Source of the DNA: a virus
Reading direction: 5' to 3' (one strand)
Virus record (IMG/VR): IMGVR_UViG_3300017788_000207
Span: 1-21,491 of that record
Length of the DNA: 21,491 bases
A model generated the notes under the pieces. It saw only the letters and a program-made list of their open reading frames with translations, did no database searches and was not told the DNA's origin. A program made the translations under genes and the position numbers. Shown here one piece after another: positions 1-7,753 of this stretch; positions within the stretch are counted from its first letter, which is position 1; every line of letters begins with the position of its first letter.

Positions 1-5
1 AAAAA

Positions 6-416
6 TTATACATCATCTTCTGCACGATTTTCAGAACGTGTTATTCTAAATTCACCTTCTGGATACCTAGCAGCAAGTTTTACACTATTTCTAATTGCAA
101 TATCATCAAAACGAACGCCAAGAGCGATACATGCTTGTGCCATATACCACATTACATCACCTAATTCTATAATAAGATGTTCTTGATTTTCTTTATTCCA
201 AGGTTTTCCTTGAAAAAGAATCTTTTTAACAATCTCAGCAAATTCTCCTGTTTCAGAAGACATTCCAATTGCAGCAGTAGTAAGACGAGATACATCAACA
301 CCAATTGACTTTAATTCATTAATCCTATCAATATATATTTCAGTATTTTTAGTATAATCACTAGTTACAATACTCACAAATTCTACATAACGATCAAAAT
401 CAGCATTAATAGTCAT
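6..416 (-). CDS. mazG: MazG-family nucleotide pyrophosphohydrolase
   Basis: 136 residues. The protein carries the all-alpha NTP pyrophosphohydrolase signature: a helix with SSETGEFAEIVKK (about residues 53-65) supplies the first ExxE-type metal ligands, and ELGDVMWYMAQA (about 84-95) supplies the second acidic set. Family members hydrolyse (d)NTPs to the monophosphate and pyrophosphate in the cytoplasm. In marine T4-like phages MazG is a common auxiliary gene, proposed to act on host nucleotide pools. It is the last gene visible in the minus-strand block and starts 8 bases after the gene 41 stop, so it is probably co-transcribed with the replication genes. A possible private promoter lies inside gene 41. 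The full domain is present. The family call is firm; the substrate is unknown from sequence. Confidence 0.88.
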   Translation of the reverse strand: MTINADFDRYVEFVSIVTSDYTKNTEIYIDRINELKSIGVDVSRLTTAAIGMSSETGEFAEIVKKILFQGKPWNKENQEHLIIELGDVMWYMAQACIALGVRFDDIAIRNSVKLAARYPEGEFRITRSENRAEDDV

Positions 417-424
417 ATTATTTC

Positions 425-1804
425 CTAAACTATAAAACCTTCAAAACTTTTTTTAGACTTTTGTTTTGGATTATACTCTTCATATTCTTGACCAGAATCA
501 ACAATATTACTTTGAGCATTATCTTCTACATCATACAACCTCATCTTTGATCTGTCAACACCTACAACAAACTTTTTATTTACAGTTAAATCATTATATC
601 TATTTTTAAGTTGTTTTACAAGAATTTGATTAAGACTTTCAAGTTGTTCTGAACTAATAAGAGCAAACATAAAATCCGCAGTAGCAGGAAGACCAAAACT
701 TTCTGAAGTATCTGTAATTTCTACATCAGAAGAACTAAATCCTGAACGTGTAGTTTGTGTAGCAGAAAAAACAGGAACATTTTTTTCTACAGCAAGTCCT
801 CTGAGTTCTTCAGCAATAGCTTTAACATAAGTATAAGAATTCACAATATTTTCTCTATATCTAGAACTTGCACATATATTTAGATAATCAATAAAAATAA
901 TATCAGGAATAAAAGATTTTTTAAGTTCAAGTTCATTTAATAATGACTTAAAATGTCCTACATGAGCAGATGCAGTAGGATATTCTTTTATAATTAATTT
1001 GCCAATAGATTTATTAGAAATGTTTTGAATACGATTTGTATAAATTGGTTTTGGAATATCAGACAACTTTTGAATATCTATATTCAATAAATTTGCATCA
1101 ATACGTTCGGCAATGCGTTCTTCAGACATTTCAAGAGTAATGTATAAAACATTTTTACCACTAAGAATTGATGAACTTGCATAGTGACACATAAACAAAC
1201 TTTTTCCAACACCAGTACCAGCAAGAGCAATATTTAATGTTTTATTTGACAAACCACCTTTAGTAATTTTATCAAAAAGATTTAAACCAAAAGGAATTTT
1301 TTCTTCTTTTTTATGATAAAATTCATATCTATCATCAGCATCATCTATATAATCATGACCAATATTATCATTAAAAGATACACTTAATGCATTAGAAAGA
1401 ATAGTAGGAATTGAATCTTCTTTACGATTTTTATCTTTACCATCAACAATTCTAATACTTTCCATTAATGCAATATATACTGCTTTTTCTTTACACCATT
1501 TTTCAGTTGCATCAATTAACCAATCATTATTTACATCAATATATTCAAGTTCATTTACAATAGAAATAATATCTTTAAAATTTTGTTCTGTAATATCATT
1601 TCTGTTCTCTACTTCAATAGAAAGAATAGATTTAGTGGGAATGTTATTATATTTATTAATGAACTTAGATATTTCTTGAAAAATAATTTTTTCATTTGTA
1701 TTAAGAAAATATTCTTCTTTGAGAAAGGGATAAACTTTTCTCATATAATCACTATTAAAAATTAAATTTGTTAATATTTTTTTTTCTAATTTTGTAATTG
1801 ACAT
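425..1804 (-). CDS. 41: T4 gp41-like replicative DNA helicase (DnaB family)
   Basis: 459 residues from the ATG at 1804. A longer reading from a TTG at 1822 adds six residues without a ribosome site, so the ATG is preferred. The N-terminal helical domain leads into a RecA-type ATPase core with Walker A AGTGVGKS (about 195-202), EMSEERIAERID (about 225-236), Walker B PDIIFIDY (about 300-307) and the conserved ESFGLPATADFMFAL segment. It matches T4 gp41 along its length, including KITKGG, NVLYI and VKAIAEELR. gp41 is the hexameric 5'-3' helicase that unwinds the fork and works with the primase. It follows uvsX after a 101-base gap holding a long inverted repeat and precedes mazG. The identification is very secure. 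Confidence 0.96.
   Translation of the reverse strand: MSITKLEKKILTNLIFNSDYMRKVYPFLKEEYFLNTNEKIIFQEISKFINKYNNIPTKSILSIEVENRNDITEQNFKDIISIVNELEYIDVNNDWLIDATEKWCKEKAVYIALMESIRIVDGKDKNRKEDSIPTILSNALSVSFNDNIGHDYIDDADDRYEFYHKKEEKIPFGLNLFDKITKGGLSNKTLNIALAGTGVGKSLFMCHYASSSILSGKNVLYITLEMSEERIAERIDANLLNIDIQKLSDIPKPIYTNRIQNISNKSIGKLIIKEYPTASAHVGHFKSLLNELELKKSFIPDIIFIDYLNICASSRYRENIVNSYTYVKAIAEELRGLAVEKNVPVFSATQTTRSGFSSSDVEITDTSESFGLPATADFMFALISSEQLESLNQILVKQLKNRYNDLTVNKKFVVGVDRSKMRLYDVEDNAQSNIVDSGQEYEEYNPKQKSKKSFEGFIV
530..558 (-). promoter_or_regulatory. possible internal sigma70-type promoter for mazG
   Basis: On the minus strand there is TTGACA (553-558), a 17-base spacer and TATGAT (530-535), five of six matches at -10. 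It lies in the 3' part of gene 41, about 115 bases upstream of mazG. It is inside coding sequence, where the bases are also constrained by the protein, so chance is a real possibility. Confidence 0.3.
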
Positions 1805-1848
1805 AATGCAAATTTTATCCAAAGATACTTAGTATCATTTACATATAT

Positions 1849-1906
1849 ATTTTATCACAGTATGTGAAAATTAACTAATATAAATTTTCACATACTGTGA
1901 TAAAAT
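1849..1906. repeat. 24-bp perfect inverted repeat between uvsX and gene 41
   Basis: Arms 1849-1872 and 1883-1906 are perfectly complementary with a 10-base loop. The right arm touches the uvsX stop codon at 1906-1908. Neither strand has a T-run right after the stem, so it is not a standard intrinsic terminator. It could be an RNA processing or stability hairpin at the end of the uvsX message, a weak terminator, or a dyad bound by a protein. Confidence 0.85.
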
Positions 1907-2955
1907 CATTTGATTATACTATCATTTTCTTCTGTTGAAATAACACCATATTTAAATTCTTGACTTGCAGCCCAATCTAATTGTTCCATTATTTCAGAAG
2001 TAAAATATTTTTTTGGATCTGATAAAATATTTTTTGCATAATATCTGCTTCCATCAATTTCATATCTTCCACCACTTTTAGTAAAAATATTATATTTTTC
2101 ACCCAATTCTAAAAGACCATAATATGGATCAAGACCCTTATCATAAAAAAGTCGAGTTTCTACTATAGAATTTTCTTTTGTAAAACGAGATTTTTGAGCA
2201 CGACACTTAATAATATTTCCAACTATTTCATTACCATCTTTTTCCTTTGTTTTAGATAAATATATAATTGTCGATGCTGTATATTTAAGACCAGAACCTC
2301 CACCCATATCTTTCATTGGAACATAAGAATTGCCAGAGATAACATCATATGTATGATTAGTAACAAGCATAGGAATATTAGCTTTTGCCAACTTCAGTGT
2401 CAAAATTCTAAACAAAGATTTGGTAATTTGCGCTCTACTCATATCCTTAGTTTCTTTACCCTCAGAAGAATCTTCAATTTCTTTTGTGGTGGAAAGATTT
2501 CCGAGTGAATCTAATACAAATAATAAAGGTTTACGTTCAGACTTTCTTTGATCTATATATTTATCAAGAATTTTAATAGATTGAGTTCTAAATTCTTGAA
2601 CTGTAACCACAGGAACAATAATCATTCTTGAAGAATCAATTCCTCTTTCTTCAATCATTTTACGAGTGATTGCTGATTCACTTTCAAAATAGATAACTCC
2701 TGCATCAGGATTATTTCTAAGAAAATGTTTAACTATACTGAGACAAAAAAAAGTTTTACCAGTAGATGATTCACCTGCAATAGCAGTTATTTTATTTGAT
2801 GGAATTCCTCCATAAATTGATCCTGATAATAAAGCATTGAAGATATAACTCCCACTATCAATGAAAGTTTCGCAATCGCCAGTAGAAACACCATCAGAAA
2901 CAAAACTAGCATATTCATTTCCAATTTCTGAAACAACAGTTTTTAAAAAATCCAT
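1906..2955 (-). CDS. uvsX: UvsX, RecA-like recombinase
   Basis: 349 residues, typical for UvsX. Walker A is GESSTGKT (61-68), and a FESES segment (about 90-94) gives the acidic residue after the beta strand. Walker B is LLFVLDS (144-150), followed by [16 protein letters not shown] loop (about 215-225) matches the DNA-binding L2 region. UvsX forms the presynaptic filament on ssDNA for strand invasion and recombination-dependent replication, loaded by UvsY (encoded at 15540-15974) against the ssDNA-binding protein. It starts 9 bases after the gene 43 stop, so the two are translated from one message, and it is followed by the 24-bp inverted repeat. No intein or truncation is seen. Confidence 0.96.
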   Translation of the reverse strand: MDFLKTVVSEIGNEYASFVSDGVSTGDCETFIDSGSYIFNALLSGSIYGGIPSNKITAIAGESSTGKTFFCLSIVKHFLRNNPDAGVIYFESESAITRKMIEERGIDSSRMIIVPVVTVQEFRTQSIKILDKYIDQRKSERKPLLFVLDSLGNLSTTKEIEDSSEGKETKDMSRAQITKSLFRILTLKLAKANIPMLVTNHTYDVISGNSYVPMKDMGGGSGLKYTASTIIYLSKTKEKDGNEIVGNIIKCRAQKSRFTKENSIVETRLFYDKGLDPYYGLLELGEKYNIFTKSGGRYEIDGSRYYAKNILSDPKKYFTSEIMEQLDWAASQEFKYGVISTEENDSIIK

Positions 2956-2964
2956 TTTTATATC

Positions 2965-5511
2965 CTAAATAAAAAAACTTTCTAAATTACCTCGTTTCTC
3001 GACAACCCAGTCTATACAATTTAATACAGATTTGAGAGGTTCAAGAAAAGATTTTTCAAATTGCATATTATAGTCTACATAAGAATTTAGATTAAATTCT
3101 TTAGGTAATTCCTGAAAATATGCAATTATATTTTCTCCAATTGGATTTGGTGTTTTTAAATATACAAATTTAATTTTTTCTCCTTCTAAAATAAATGGAT
3201 ATTTATTAGTTATTTTTAATTTTTTTAAATAATAATTATAAAGAATTGCTCCCCTCACATGAATAGGAGTTCCTTTATTATACATAATACTTGAATCAGT
3301 ATATTTATCTAAATTATTCACACCTCTAGGAAATGAAATATCATTTATAGATTGGTTTTGAGTTTCTTTTTTTACATCTTCTATAAATTCAATAAGTTTA
3401 TCATTGTCTTCATTTAAAATTATTTTAAAAGCATTTTCTAATTTATCTCTAAAGTAAGCTGGTGTAGAAGAACGAGCAGTTTCCAAACCCATAATTTTCA
3501 TTTTTGGACTTGAATATCTGACACCTTCTTTATCCCATACATTGAGAATATATCTTTTTTTAGCAGTCCATATTCCTCTATCAGCAATACATTCTCTCTT
3601 CATTTTCATCATTTGAGAATATGAATTTAAATAATCTGATAGTTCTTGATAACATTCTTCAATGTAAGGTTCAAATTGTGTTTTACATATTTTATCAATA
3701 AATGAAATAACATTTTGTGTAATTTTATTTTTTTTATTATAAATACAATCTATAAGTGAACTCAGATTAAGAAAAATAGAATCTGTGTCAGAAGCAATAA
3801 CATAATCTATATTATTTGTTTTAAGAATTTTATTTAAATAAAGATTCATTTTATTTTCAATCCAACGAATAGCAACTTGTCCAGAAAGAGTAATTGCTTC
3901 AGCATTTTCAAGTTTATAATAACGAAAATAAACATTTCCAATTGCTCCATACAAACTATTCAATTGTATTTTTCTTGCCATTTGATTGTTTGTATATTTT
4001 GAAATATTTTTAATACAAATTTGACGAATATTATTTAATTCTTCTGTTGAATCTGCATTATTTTCTTTCAATTTATTTTCAATTTCTTCTAATTTAGATT
4101 TTTCTTTCAACATTTCTTTCTTGAAATATTGTCGATCATTGAAAATTTTTTCTACAAGTCTAGGAAATATTCCTTTTTTGGATGTATCGAAAATACATCC
4201 ATTAGCAGCTATACATTTTCCATCAATATTTTTAATATTAATATCTTTATTTAATATTCTATCAATAGATATACCAGAATATTTTTTATCACAAAGAGTT
4301 TCAGGAGAAATATTAAATTGCATAATAAGAGAAGGATATAGTGATGTTAAATCAAACGATACAATCCAATCATATTTTCCTGGAATAGGTTCTTTTACAT
4401 ATGCACCAGCATATTGAGAATCTTTCTGATGTTTTTTATTTGGAGGAACAACAATATTATTCTTCTTTAAGAAATTAAAAATAATATTATCCCAAGTCTT
4501 TACCTGTGAATATACATCCTCATAGTTTACTTTTGCGTCATATGCAAGAGTCATAATAAGTTCAATAAGTTTCATCTTTTCTTCTAAAAGAAAAACAATT
4601 TCTACATCATGAATATTATATTCAACAAATTTTTGCCAGTTCTGTGTATAAAAGTCTCTAAAAGTGTCAAATTCACTATGATTTAACTTAGAAATATTTA
4701 ATTCAACTGAACCAATATGATCGAGACTATAACTTTCTTGATTTGTATAAGTATATTTTCTATATAAGTCAATATAATCAAGAATACTTACTCCAAAAAT
4801 ATTATAATGAATATTTTTATTACCATATATAATAATCTCATTATAATCAACTTTATTCCATGGAGACAAAGAATTGGCAAATTTATTGCCAAGAACTTTT
4901 TTAATACGTCTATAAATATATGGAATATCAAAAAGTTTTATATTCCACCCAGTAACAATATCAGGTGTATTTTGAACCCACCAATCTATAAATGAAGAAA
5001 GAAGTTTTTGTTCATTTGTACATTCAATATAATTCACATCTTTAGAAGTATTTTTATATTCTTTTTGACCCCAGGTAATAATATTTTTTTTATTTAAATC
5101 TTTTATTGTAATACAAAGAATTTCTTCAATAGTTTCTTCAACATTGGGAAAACCATTTTCTGACGTAGTTTCAATATCAATTATAATAGTATTAATATAA
5201 TTTTTATCATATATAATTTCATCATCAGGAAATCTATCTGAAATATATTGATATAAAAATCTGTCATACCCATAAACTTCAAAATTTTGTACATTTTCAT
5301 ATGATGATATAAACTTCCTAGCTTCTTGAACAGTTTCAAATTTTATGGGTTTAACATAAGTATCATCTAAAGTTTTATATTTAGTTTTATTTTCACTGCT
5401 AATAAAAAGAGTAGGATATAGTTTATCTTTTTGTATAATTCGATTACCATTAGAGTAACCACAATACAAAATACTATTTCCTACTAGCTGCACATTTGTA
5501 TAAAAATCCAT
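2965..5511 (-). CDS. 43: T4 gp43-like DNA polymerase (family B)
   Basis: 848 residues, complete. The 3'-5' exonuclease motifs are DIETT (112-116), GWNIKLFDIPYIYRR (from about 188) and YNIHD (298-302). The polymerase motifs are DLTSLYPS (387-394, motif A), KIQLNSLYGAIGN (about 514-526, motif B), SDTDS (574-578, motif C) and KKRY (651-654). The C-terminus carries the usual clamp-contact-like tail ending in ESFFI. It copies both strands at the fork with the sliding clamp and clamp loader. It lies between an unknown 121-residue gene and uvsX. There is no good Shine-Dalgarno before its ATG, which points to controlled translation, as in T4, where gp43 represses its own mRNA. It is not split, unlike some T4-like relatives. 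Confidence 0.97.
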   Translation of the reverse strand: MDFYTNVQLVGNSILYCGYSNGNRIIQKDKLYPTLFISSENKTKYKTLDDTYVKPIKFETVQEARKFISSYENVQNFEVYGYDRFLYQYISDRFPDDEIIYDKNYINTIIIDIETTSENGFPNVEETIEEILCITIKDLNKKNIITWGQKEYKNTSKDVNYIECTNEQKLLSSFIDWWVQNTPDIVTGWNIKLFDIPYIYRRIKKVLGNKFANSLSPWNKVDYNEIIIYGNKNIHYNIFGVSILDYIDLYRKYTYTNQESYSLDHIGSVELNISKLNHSEFDTFRDFYTQNWQKFVEYNIHDVEIVFLLEEKMKLIELIMTLAYDAKVNYEDVYSQVKTWDNIIFNFLKKNNIVVPPNKKHQKDSQYAGAYVKEPIPGKYDWIVSFDLTSLYPSLIMQFNISPETLCDKKYSGISIDRILNKDINIKNIDGKCIAANGCIFDTSKKGIFPRLVEKIFNDRQYFKKEMLKEKSKLEEIENKLKENNADSTEELNNIRQICIKNISKYTNNQMARKIQLNSLYGAIGNVYFRYYKLENAEAITLSGQVAIRWIENKMNLYLNKILKTNNIDYVIASDTDSIFLNLSSLIDCIYNKKNKITQNVISFIDKICKTQFEPYIEECYQELSDYLNSYSQMMKMKRECIADRGIWTAKKRYILNVWDKEGVRYSSPKMKIMGLETARSSTPAYFRDKLENAFKIILNEDNDKLIEFIEDVKKETQNQSINDISFPRGVNNLDKYTDSSIMYNKGTPIHVRGAILYNYYLKKLKITNKYPFILEGEKIKFVYLKTPNPIGENIIAYFQELPKEFNLNSYVDYNMQFEKSFLEPLKSVLNCIDWVVEKRGNLESFFI

Positions 5512-5518
5512 TATTTAA

Positions 5519-5550
5519 TTTAGTGAGATATAGAATTATATTATACTAAA
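5519..5550 (-). promoter_or_regulatory. possible translational operator hairpin before gene 43
   Basis: The minus-strand leader has TTTAGT (5545-5550) pairing with ACTAAA (5519-5524), and a smaller ATATA/TATAT stem inside. It spans the stop of the upstream gene and ends 8 bases before the gene 43 ATG, which lacks a clear Shine-Dalgarno. T4 gp43 binds a hairpin in its own leader; sequence similarity to that operator is not evident, so the role is inference. Confidence 0.3.
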
Positions 5551-5906
5551 GTTTTGTAGTATTGTAAAATTTCTTCTTGTGGTTCATATGCAGTAAGAAT
5601 TTCATTTGAACATAATAAAAATTCATTACTGCGAGAATATAAAGGATATTTTTCAAAAACTACATATCGCCGAATTGTATATTGTTCATCATCAATATCT
5701 GTTTCTGTAGATAATAGTAAACTATTATGACCTAATTTACGAGATGGTGAAGAGTTTTTATAGTAACTTTCATGATAAACAATTTCATAAACATTCTTTA
5801 AATAACAAGATGGTTCTTCATCAAACTGTTCTAATTCAGCAATAAGATGCTTGTCATTCTTTAAGATAAAAATTTGAATTAAAGTTTCTAATTGTTCAGT
5901 TTCCAT
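5541..5906 (-). CDS. small unknown protein, family related to 5908-6228 and 13652-14068
   Basis: 121 residues, no named family recognised. It begins METEQLETLIQIFILKNDKH and contains LIAELEQFDEEP, a pattern like the first strands of the LSm-like small beta-barrel proteins common in T4-like phages. Its last 40 residues (YPLYSRSNEFLLCSNEIL, then EPQEEILQYY) line up with the C-terminal ends of the two other small proteins of this window. That suggests a paralogous family. It follows the 106-residue gene with a one-base gap, and precedes gene 43 by 29 bases, so it is likely co-transcribed with the polymerase. Function is unknown; a regulatory RNA-binding role is only a guess from position. Confidence 0.8.
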   Translation of the reverse strand: METEQLETLIQIFILKNDKHLIAELEQFDEEPSCYLKNVYEIVYHESYYKNSSPSRKLGHNSLLLSTETDIDDEQYTIRRYVVFEKYPLYSRSNEFLLCSNEILTAYEPQEEILQYYKTLV

Positions 5907-5907
5907 T

Positions 5908-6228
5908 TTATTTCCTATTTTCTAAATAACTATCAACAATATCTTTAACTGGATTAACAAGAGATACAACATAATCCCTATTAATAGTTATTGTATCATC
6001 CTCAGTAAAAAGAATCCACGGTGCAAATTTAACAGAAATTTCATTCATAGATTTATTATATGATAAATTGTTTGATGAAATTTCAATTTTTTCTGGTTCT
6101 GAAACCGTATAAATTATATATGGTTTACTTAATTGATAATACAACATTCCTGTTATATTGTCAATAGCTTGTTTTACATCTGATATTACATATTCACCAG
6201 ATTTCAATAATAATAACTTTATAGACAT
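5908..6228 (-). CDS. small unknown protein, possible LSm-like fold
   Basis: 106 residues. The N-terminus (IKLLLLKSGEYVISDVKQ) reads as a strand-turn-strand with the GEY/GEE turn seen in small phage LSm-like proteins. The centre is YQLSKPYIIYT, and the end is APWILFTEDDTITINRDYVV then NPVKDIVDSYLENRK. These blocks align by eye with the 138-residue protein at 13652-14068 (TGEEIIS, YPYKI, YPWFKL, HKNKIISI). It starts 3 bases after the nucleotidyltransferase-like gene ends, and a perfect late-promoter motif lies 35 bases upstream. No enzymatic motif is seen. The fold assignment is inference. Confidence 0.8.
   Translation of the reverse strand: MSIKLLLLKSGEYVISDVKQAIDNITGMLYYQLSKPYIIYTVSEPEKIEISSNNLSYNKSMNEISVKFAPWILFTEDDTITINRDYVVSLVNPVKDIVDSYLENRK
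6136..6164 (-). promoter_or_regulatory. sigma70-type promoter inside the 106-residue gene
   Basis: On the minus strand there is TTGACA (6159-6164), a 17-base spacer and TATTAT (6136-6141), 11 of 12 consensus matches. It lies about 230 bases upstream of the 121-residue gene and would serve that gene, 43, uvsX, 41 and mazG as an early transcription unit. It is inside coding sequence. Confidence 0.45.
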
Positions 6229-6231
6229 AAT

Positions 6232-6942
6232 TTACCTCAATGATAGTGATTGATCATGAATTTTATTTATATATTTATTCAATTTATTCAAATAACCTAA
6301 ATTACGCAATTCTTTGAATACTAAATTTTCTAAAGCATATTCACCTCCTTTTTTAATAGAAGATGTTCTCATTTCTCTAATCTTTTTTTTAATTTTATTT
6401 AATGAATGTTCATTATCAGATTGTGTATCTATTAAATAATCAATTTTATCAATAAAAGATTTTACTTTCTTTTTTATTAAAATATTATTATAATCTATTT
6501 TTTGTTTTATTGGTTTGTTAATCCATTTATTATGTTTCAAAGAAAAAGATCCTTGATTTTTTGGACTTACTTCTTTCATATCTTGAGCATATAATTCTAC
6601 ATCATGACCATAAATTGTTATATCATGTGTTAATGACCACAATTGTTTTTTATCTTTTAGATAATCATCTAATAAATCGGGACAATTAAATATTTTTTCT
6701 TTATCTACTATTATATGAACATCTAAATCTGAATATTGAGTATAATTATAATTTGCATTTCCACCTACTAAAATAATATCTTTTATAGAAGATAATGGAA
6801 TATTAGAAAATACAGCCCATTTTTTTGCTATATTTAATAAAGCAATTCTAACACTATTTTTTAAATTATCACTTTTCCAAAATTTAAGATTAAGTTTATC
6901 ATTATATTTTAATGTTGTTTCAAAATCTTTAAATTTAATCAT
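6232..6942 (-). CDS. nucleotidyltransferase-like protein (pol beta superfamily)
   Basis: 236 residues. The core is LVGGNANYNYTQYSDLDVHI (about 58-77), which fits the pol-beta nucleotidyltransferase signature hG[GS]-x(n)-SDhDhh with D72 and D74 as metal ligands. A third acidic residue is available in GHDVELY (D114 or E116). The rest is helical and lysine-rich, with KIDYLIDTQ and KKKIREMR segments. Such genes occur in many T4-like phages, but the substrate is not known; transfer of a nucleotide to RNA, protein or a small molecule is possible. A perfect late-promoter motif sits 24 bases before the ATG and an AGGA ribosome site follows it, so late expression is likely. The family call is good; the function is open. 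Confidence 0.75.
   Translation of the reverse strand: MIKFKDFETTLKYNDKLNLKFWKSDNLKNSVRIALLNIAKKWAVFSNIPLSSIKDIILVGGNANYNYTQYSDLDVHIIVDKEKIFNCPDLLDDYLKDKKQLWSLTHDITIYGHDVELYAQDMKEVSPKNQGSFSLKHNKWINKPIKQKIDYNNILIKKKVKSFIDKIDYLIDTQSDNEHSLNKIKKKIREMRTSSIKKGGEYALENLVFKELRNLGYLNKLNKYINKIHDQSLSLR
6264..6271 (-). promoter_or_regulatory. candidate late promoter for the 106-residue gene
   Basis: Exact TATAAATA on the minus strand, 35 bases before the ATG at 6228, inside the 3' end of the nucleotidyltransferase-like gene. In DNA this A/T-rich the motif also arises by chance. Confidence 0.4.
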
Positions 6943-6966
6943 TTGTTTTTCCTGTATACTTGTATA

Positions 6967-6974
6967 TATTTATA
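6967..6974 (-). promoter_or_regulatory. candidate late promoter for the nucleotidyltransferase-like gene
   Basis: Exact TATAAATA on the minus strand in the non-coding gap, 24 bases before the ATG at 6942, with AGGA between. It also lies just past the end of the long terminator hairpin, as expected for a new transcription unit. Confidence 0.6.
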
Positions 6975-6982
6975 AAAGATAA

Positions 6983-7076
6983 AAAAAGTTAATTAAATAA
7001 TTGACATTAATTAAAACTCCATTAAAGATAAATTTAATGGAGTTTTAATTACTGTTAATTATTTAATTAACTTTTT
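6983..7076 (-). terminator. very long hairpin terminator after hsp20
   Basis: Two nested perfect inverted repeats: outer arms 6983-7002 and 7057-7076 (20 bp), inner arms 7009-7026 and 7033-7050 (18 bp). The 6-base linkers pair except for one mismatch and one G-T. Together they make a stem of about 44 bp with a 6-base loop. On the minus strand it starts at the hsp20 stop codon and ends in a run of seven T, so it can terminate the hsp20 transcript. The length is far beyond a usual terminator. Confidence 0.75.
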
Positions 7077-7560
7077 ATACAGATTTAGTCTCAGATTCTA
7101 CAGAATTTATTTTCCAAACAGTTTTCTTTTTATGTTCTGGAATATTTTGTTCCAAATAAATTAAAAGAAGTCCATTCACAAATTTAACATCAGTTACTTT
7201 TAAATTGTCTTTTAATTGCCATGTTCTATTAATAGATCTTTTTGCAATACCTTTATATAGGTATGTTCTATTATCAGAAAAAGATGTTGATGTTCCAACA
7301 AAAAGAACATTATCCTGTGTTGATACTTCTAATTCTGAATAATCATATCCAGCCAAAGCAACTTCAAGTACATATTTAGATGTTTCTGAAACATCACCAT
7401 CTGATTTCTTTTCAGATTCTTGAATGATATTATACTTTGGATATCTATCTGATTGAGAATATGAATCAAGTCTTTGAAGCATTTCGCCAAGTCCAATTGT
7501 ATATGGAGTAAGTTCACTCCAACGTGTTGACTCATTGCTTATTTGCAATTTATTAGACAT
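7075..7560 (-). CDS. hsp20: Hsp20-family small heat shock protein
   Basis: 161 residues. It has an alpha-crystallin domain: YVLEVALAGYDYSELEVSTQ (about 63-82) and DNVLFVGTS, then a KRSINRTWQLKDNLKVTDVK stretch and the closing strand VNGLLLIYLEQNIPEHKKK (about 127-145). These match the IbpA/Hsp20 pattern, including the A-G-x-(n)-GxLxI features. The N-terminal PYTIGLGEMLQRLDSYSQS matches IbpA-like phage proteins. It is a cytoplasmic holdase that binds unfolded proteins. Hsp20 genes are widespread in marine T4-like phages, often near genes 43 and 62. The gene has its own promoter and a structured 5' leader resembling a ROSE RNA thermometer, and ends in the long hairpin. The start is supported by AGGAG nine bases upstream. 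Confidence 0.93.
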   Translation of the reverse strand: MSNKLQISNESTRWSELTPYTIGLGEMLQRLDSYSQSDRYPKYNIIQESEKKSDGDVSETSKYVLEVALAGYDYSELEVSTQDNVLFVGTSTSFSDNRTYLYKGIAKRSINRTWQLKDNLKVTDVKFVNGLLLIYLEQNIPEHKKKTVWKINSVESETKSV

Positions 7561-7607
7561 ATTTTTCTCCTAAAAGCAAGAATTTTAAGAAGCCCCGAAG
7601 CGACTTC
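7561..7607 (-). promoter_or_regulatory. ROSE-like RNA thermometer candidate in the hsp20 leader
   Basis: The predicted transcript begins near 7607. First comes a G/C-richer hairpin (7589-7607) capped by a cUUCGg tetraloop. Next, CUUGCU (7575-7580) can pair across a UUU loop with AGGAG (7567-7571), the ribosome site, leaving one G bulged; two more U-A pairs extend it. A UUGCU sequence masking the Shine-Dalgarno with a bulged G is the hallmark of ROSE elements before bacterial small heat shock genes. Pairing is read by eye, not folded. Confidence 0.6.
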
Positions 7608-7613
7608 ATTATT

Positions 7614-7642
7614 ATTATATAGTATATAATTCAAAATTTGAA
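7614..7642 (-). promoter_or_regulatory. sigma70-type promoter of hsp20
   Basis: On the minus strand TATAAT (7614-7619) lies 17 bases from TTCAAA (7637-7642, four of six matches to -35). Start is predicted near 7607, right at the first leader hairpin. A 13-base palindrome (7630-7642, arms TTCAAA/TTTGAA) overlaps the -35 box. Confidence 0.5.
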
Positions 7643-7681
7643 ATTGTAGATAACCGAATTTTATATGAGTATTTACCGAAT

Positions 7682-7693
7682 AATAAATAAATA
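7682..7693 (+). promoter_or_regulatory. candidate late promoter for the plus-strand small gene
   Basis: Two overlapping AATAAATA motifs (7682-7689 and 7686-7693), one base off the TATAAATA late consensus, lie about 60 bases before the ATG at 7754. The same variant is seen before gene 22 and before the small gene at 20339-20512. Confidence 0.35.
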
Positions 7694-7753
7694 TGAGATA
7701 GAAACCTCGATAAAAGTTCTTTTGTAATTCATTTTAATTTACAGGAGAAATAA

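Noticed and set aside
4121-4417. 98-codon plus-strand frame inside gene 43
   Set aside because: Antisense to the conserved polymerase core; no promoter or ribosome site.
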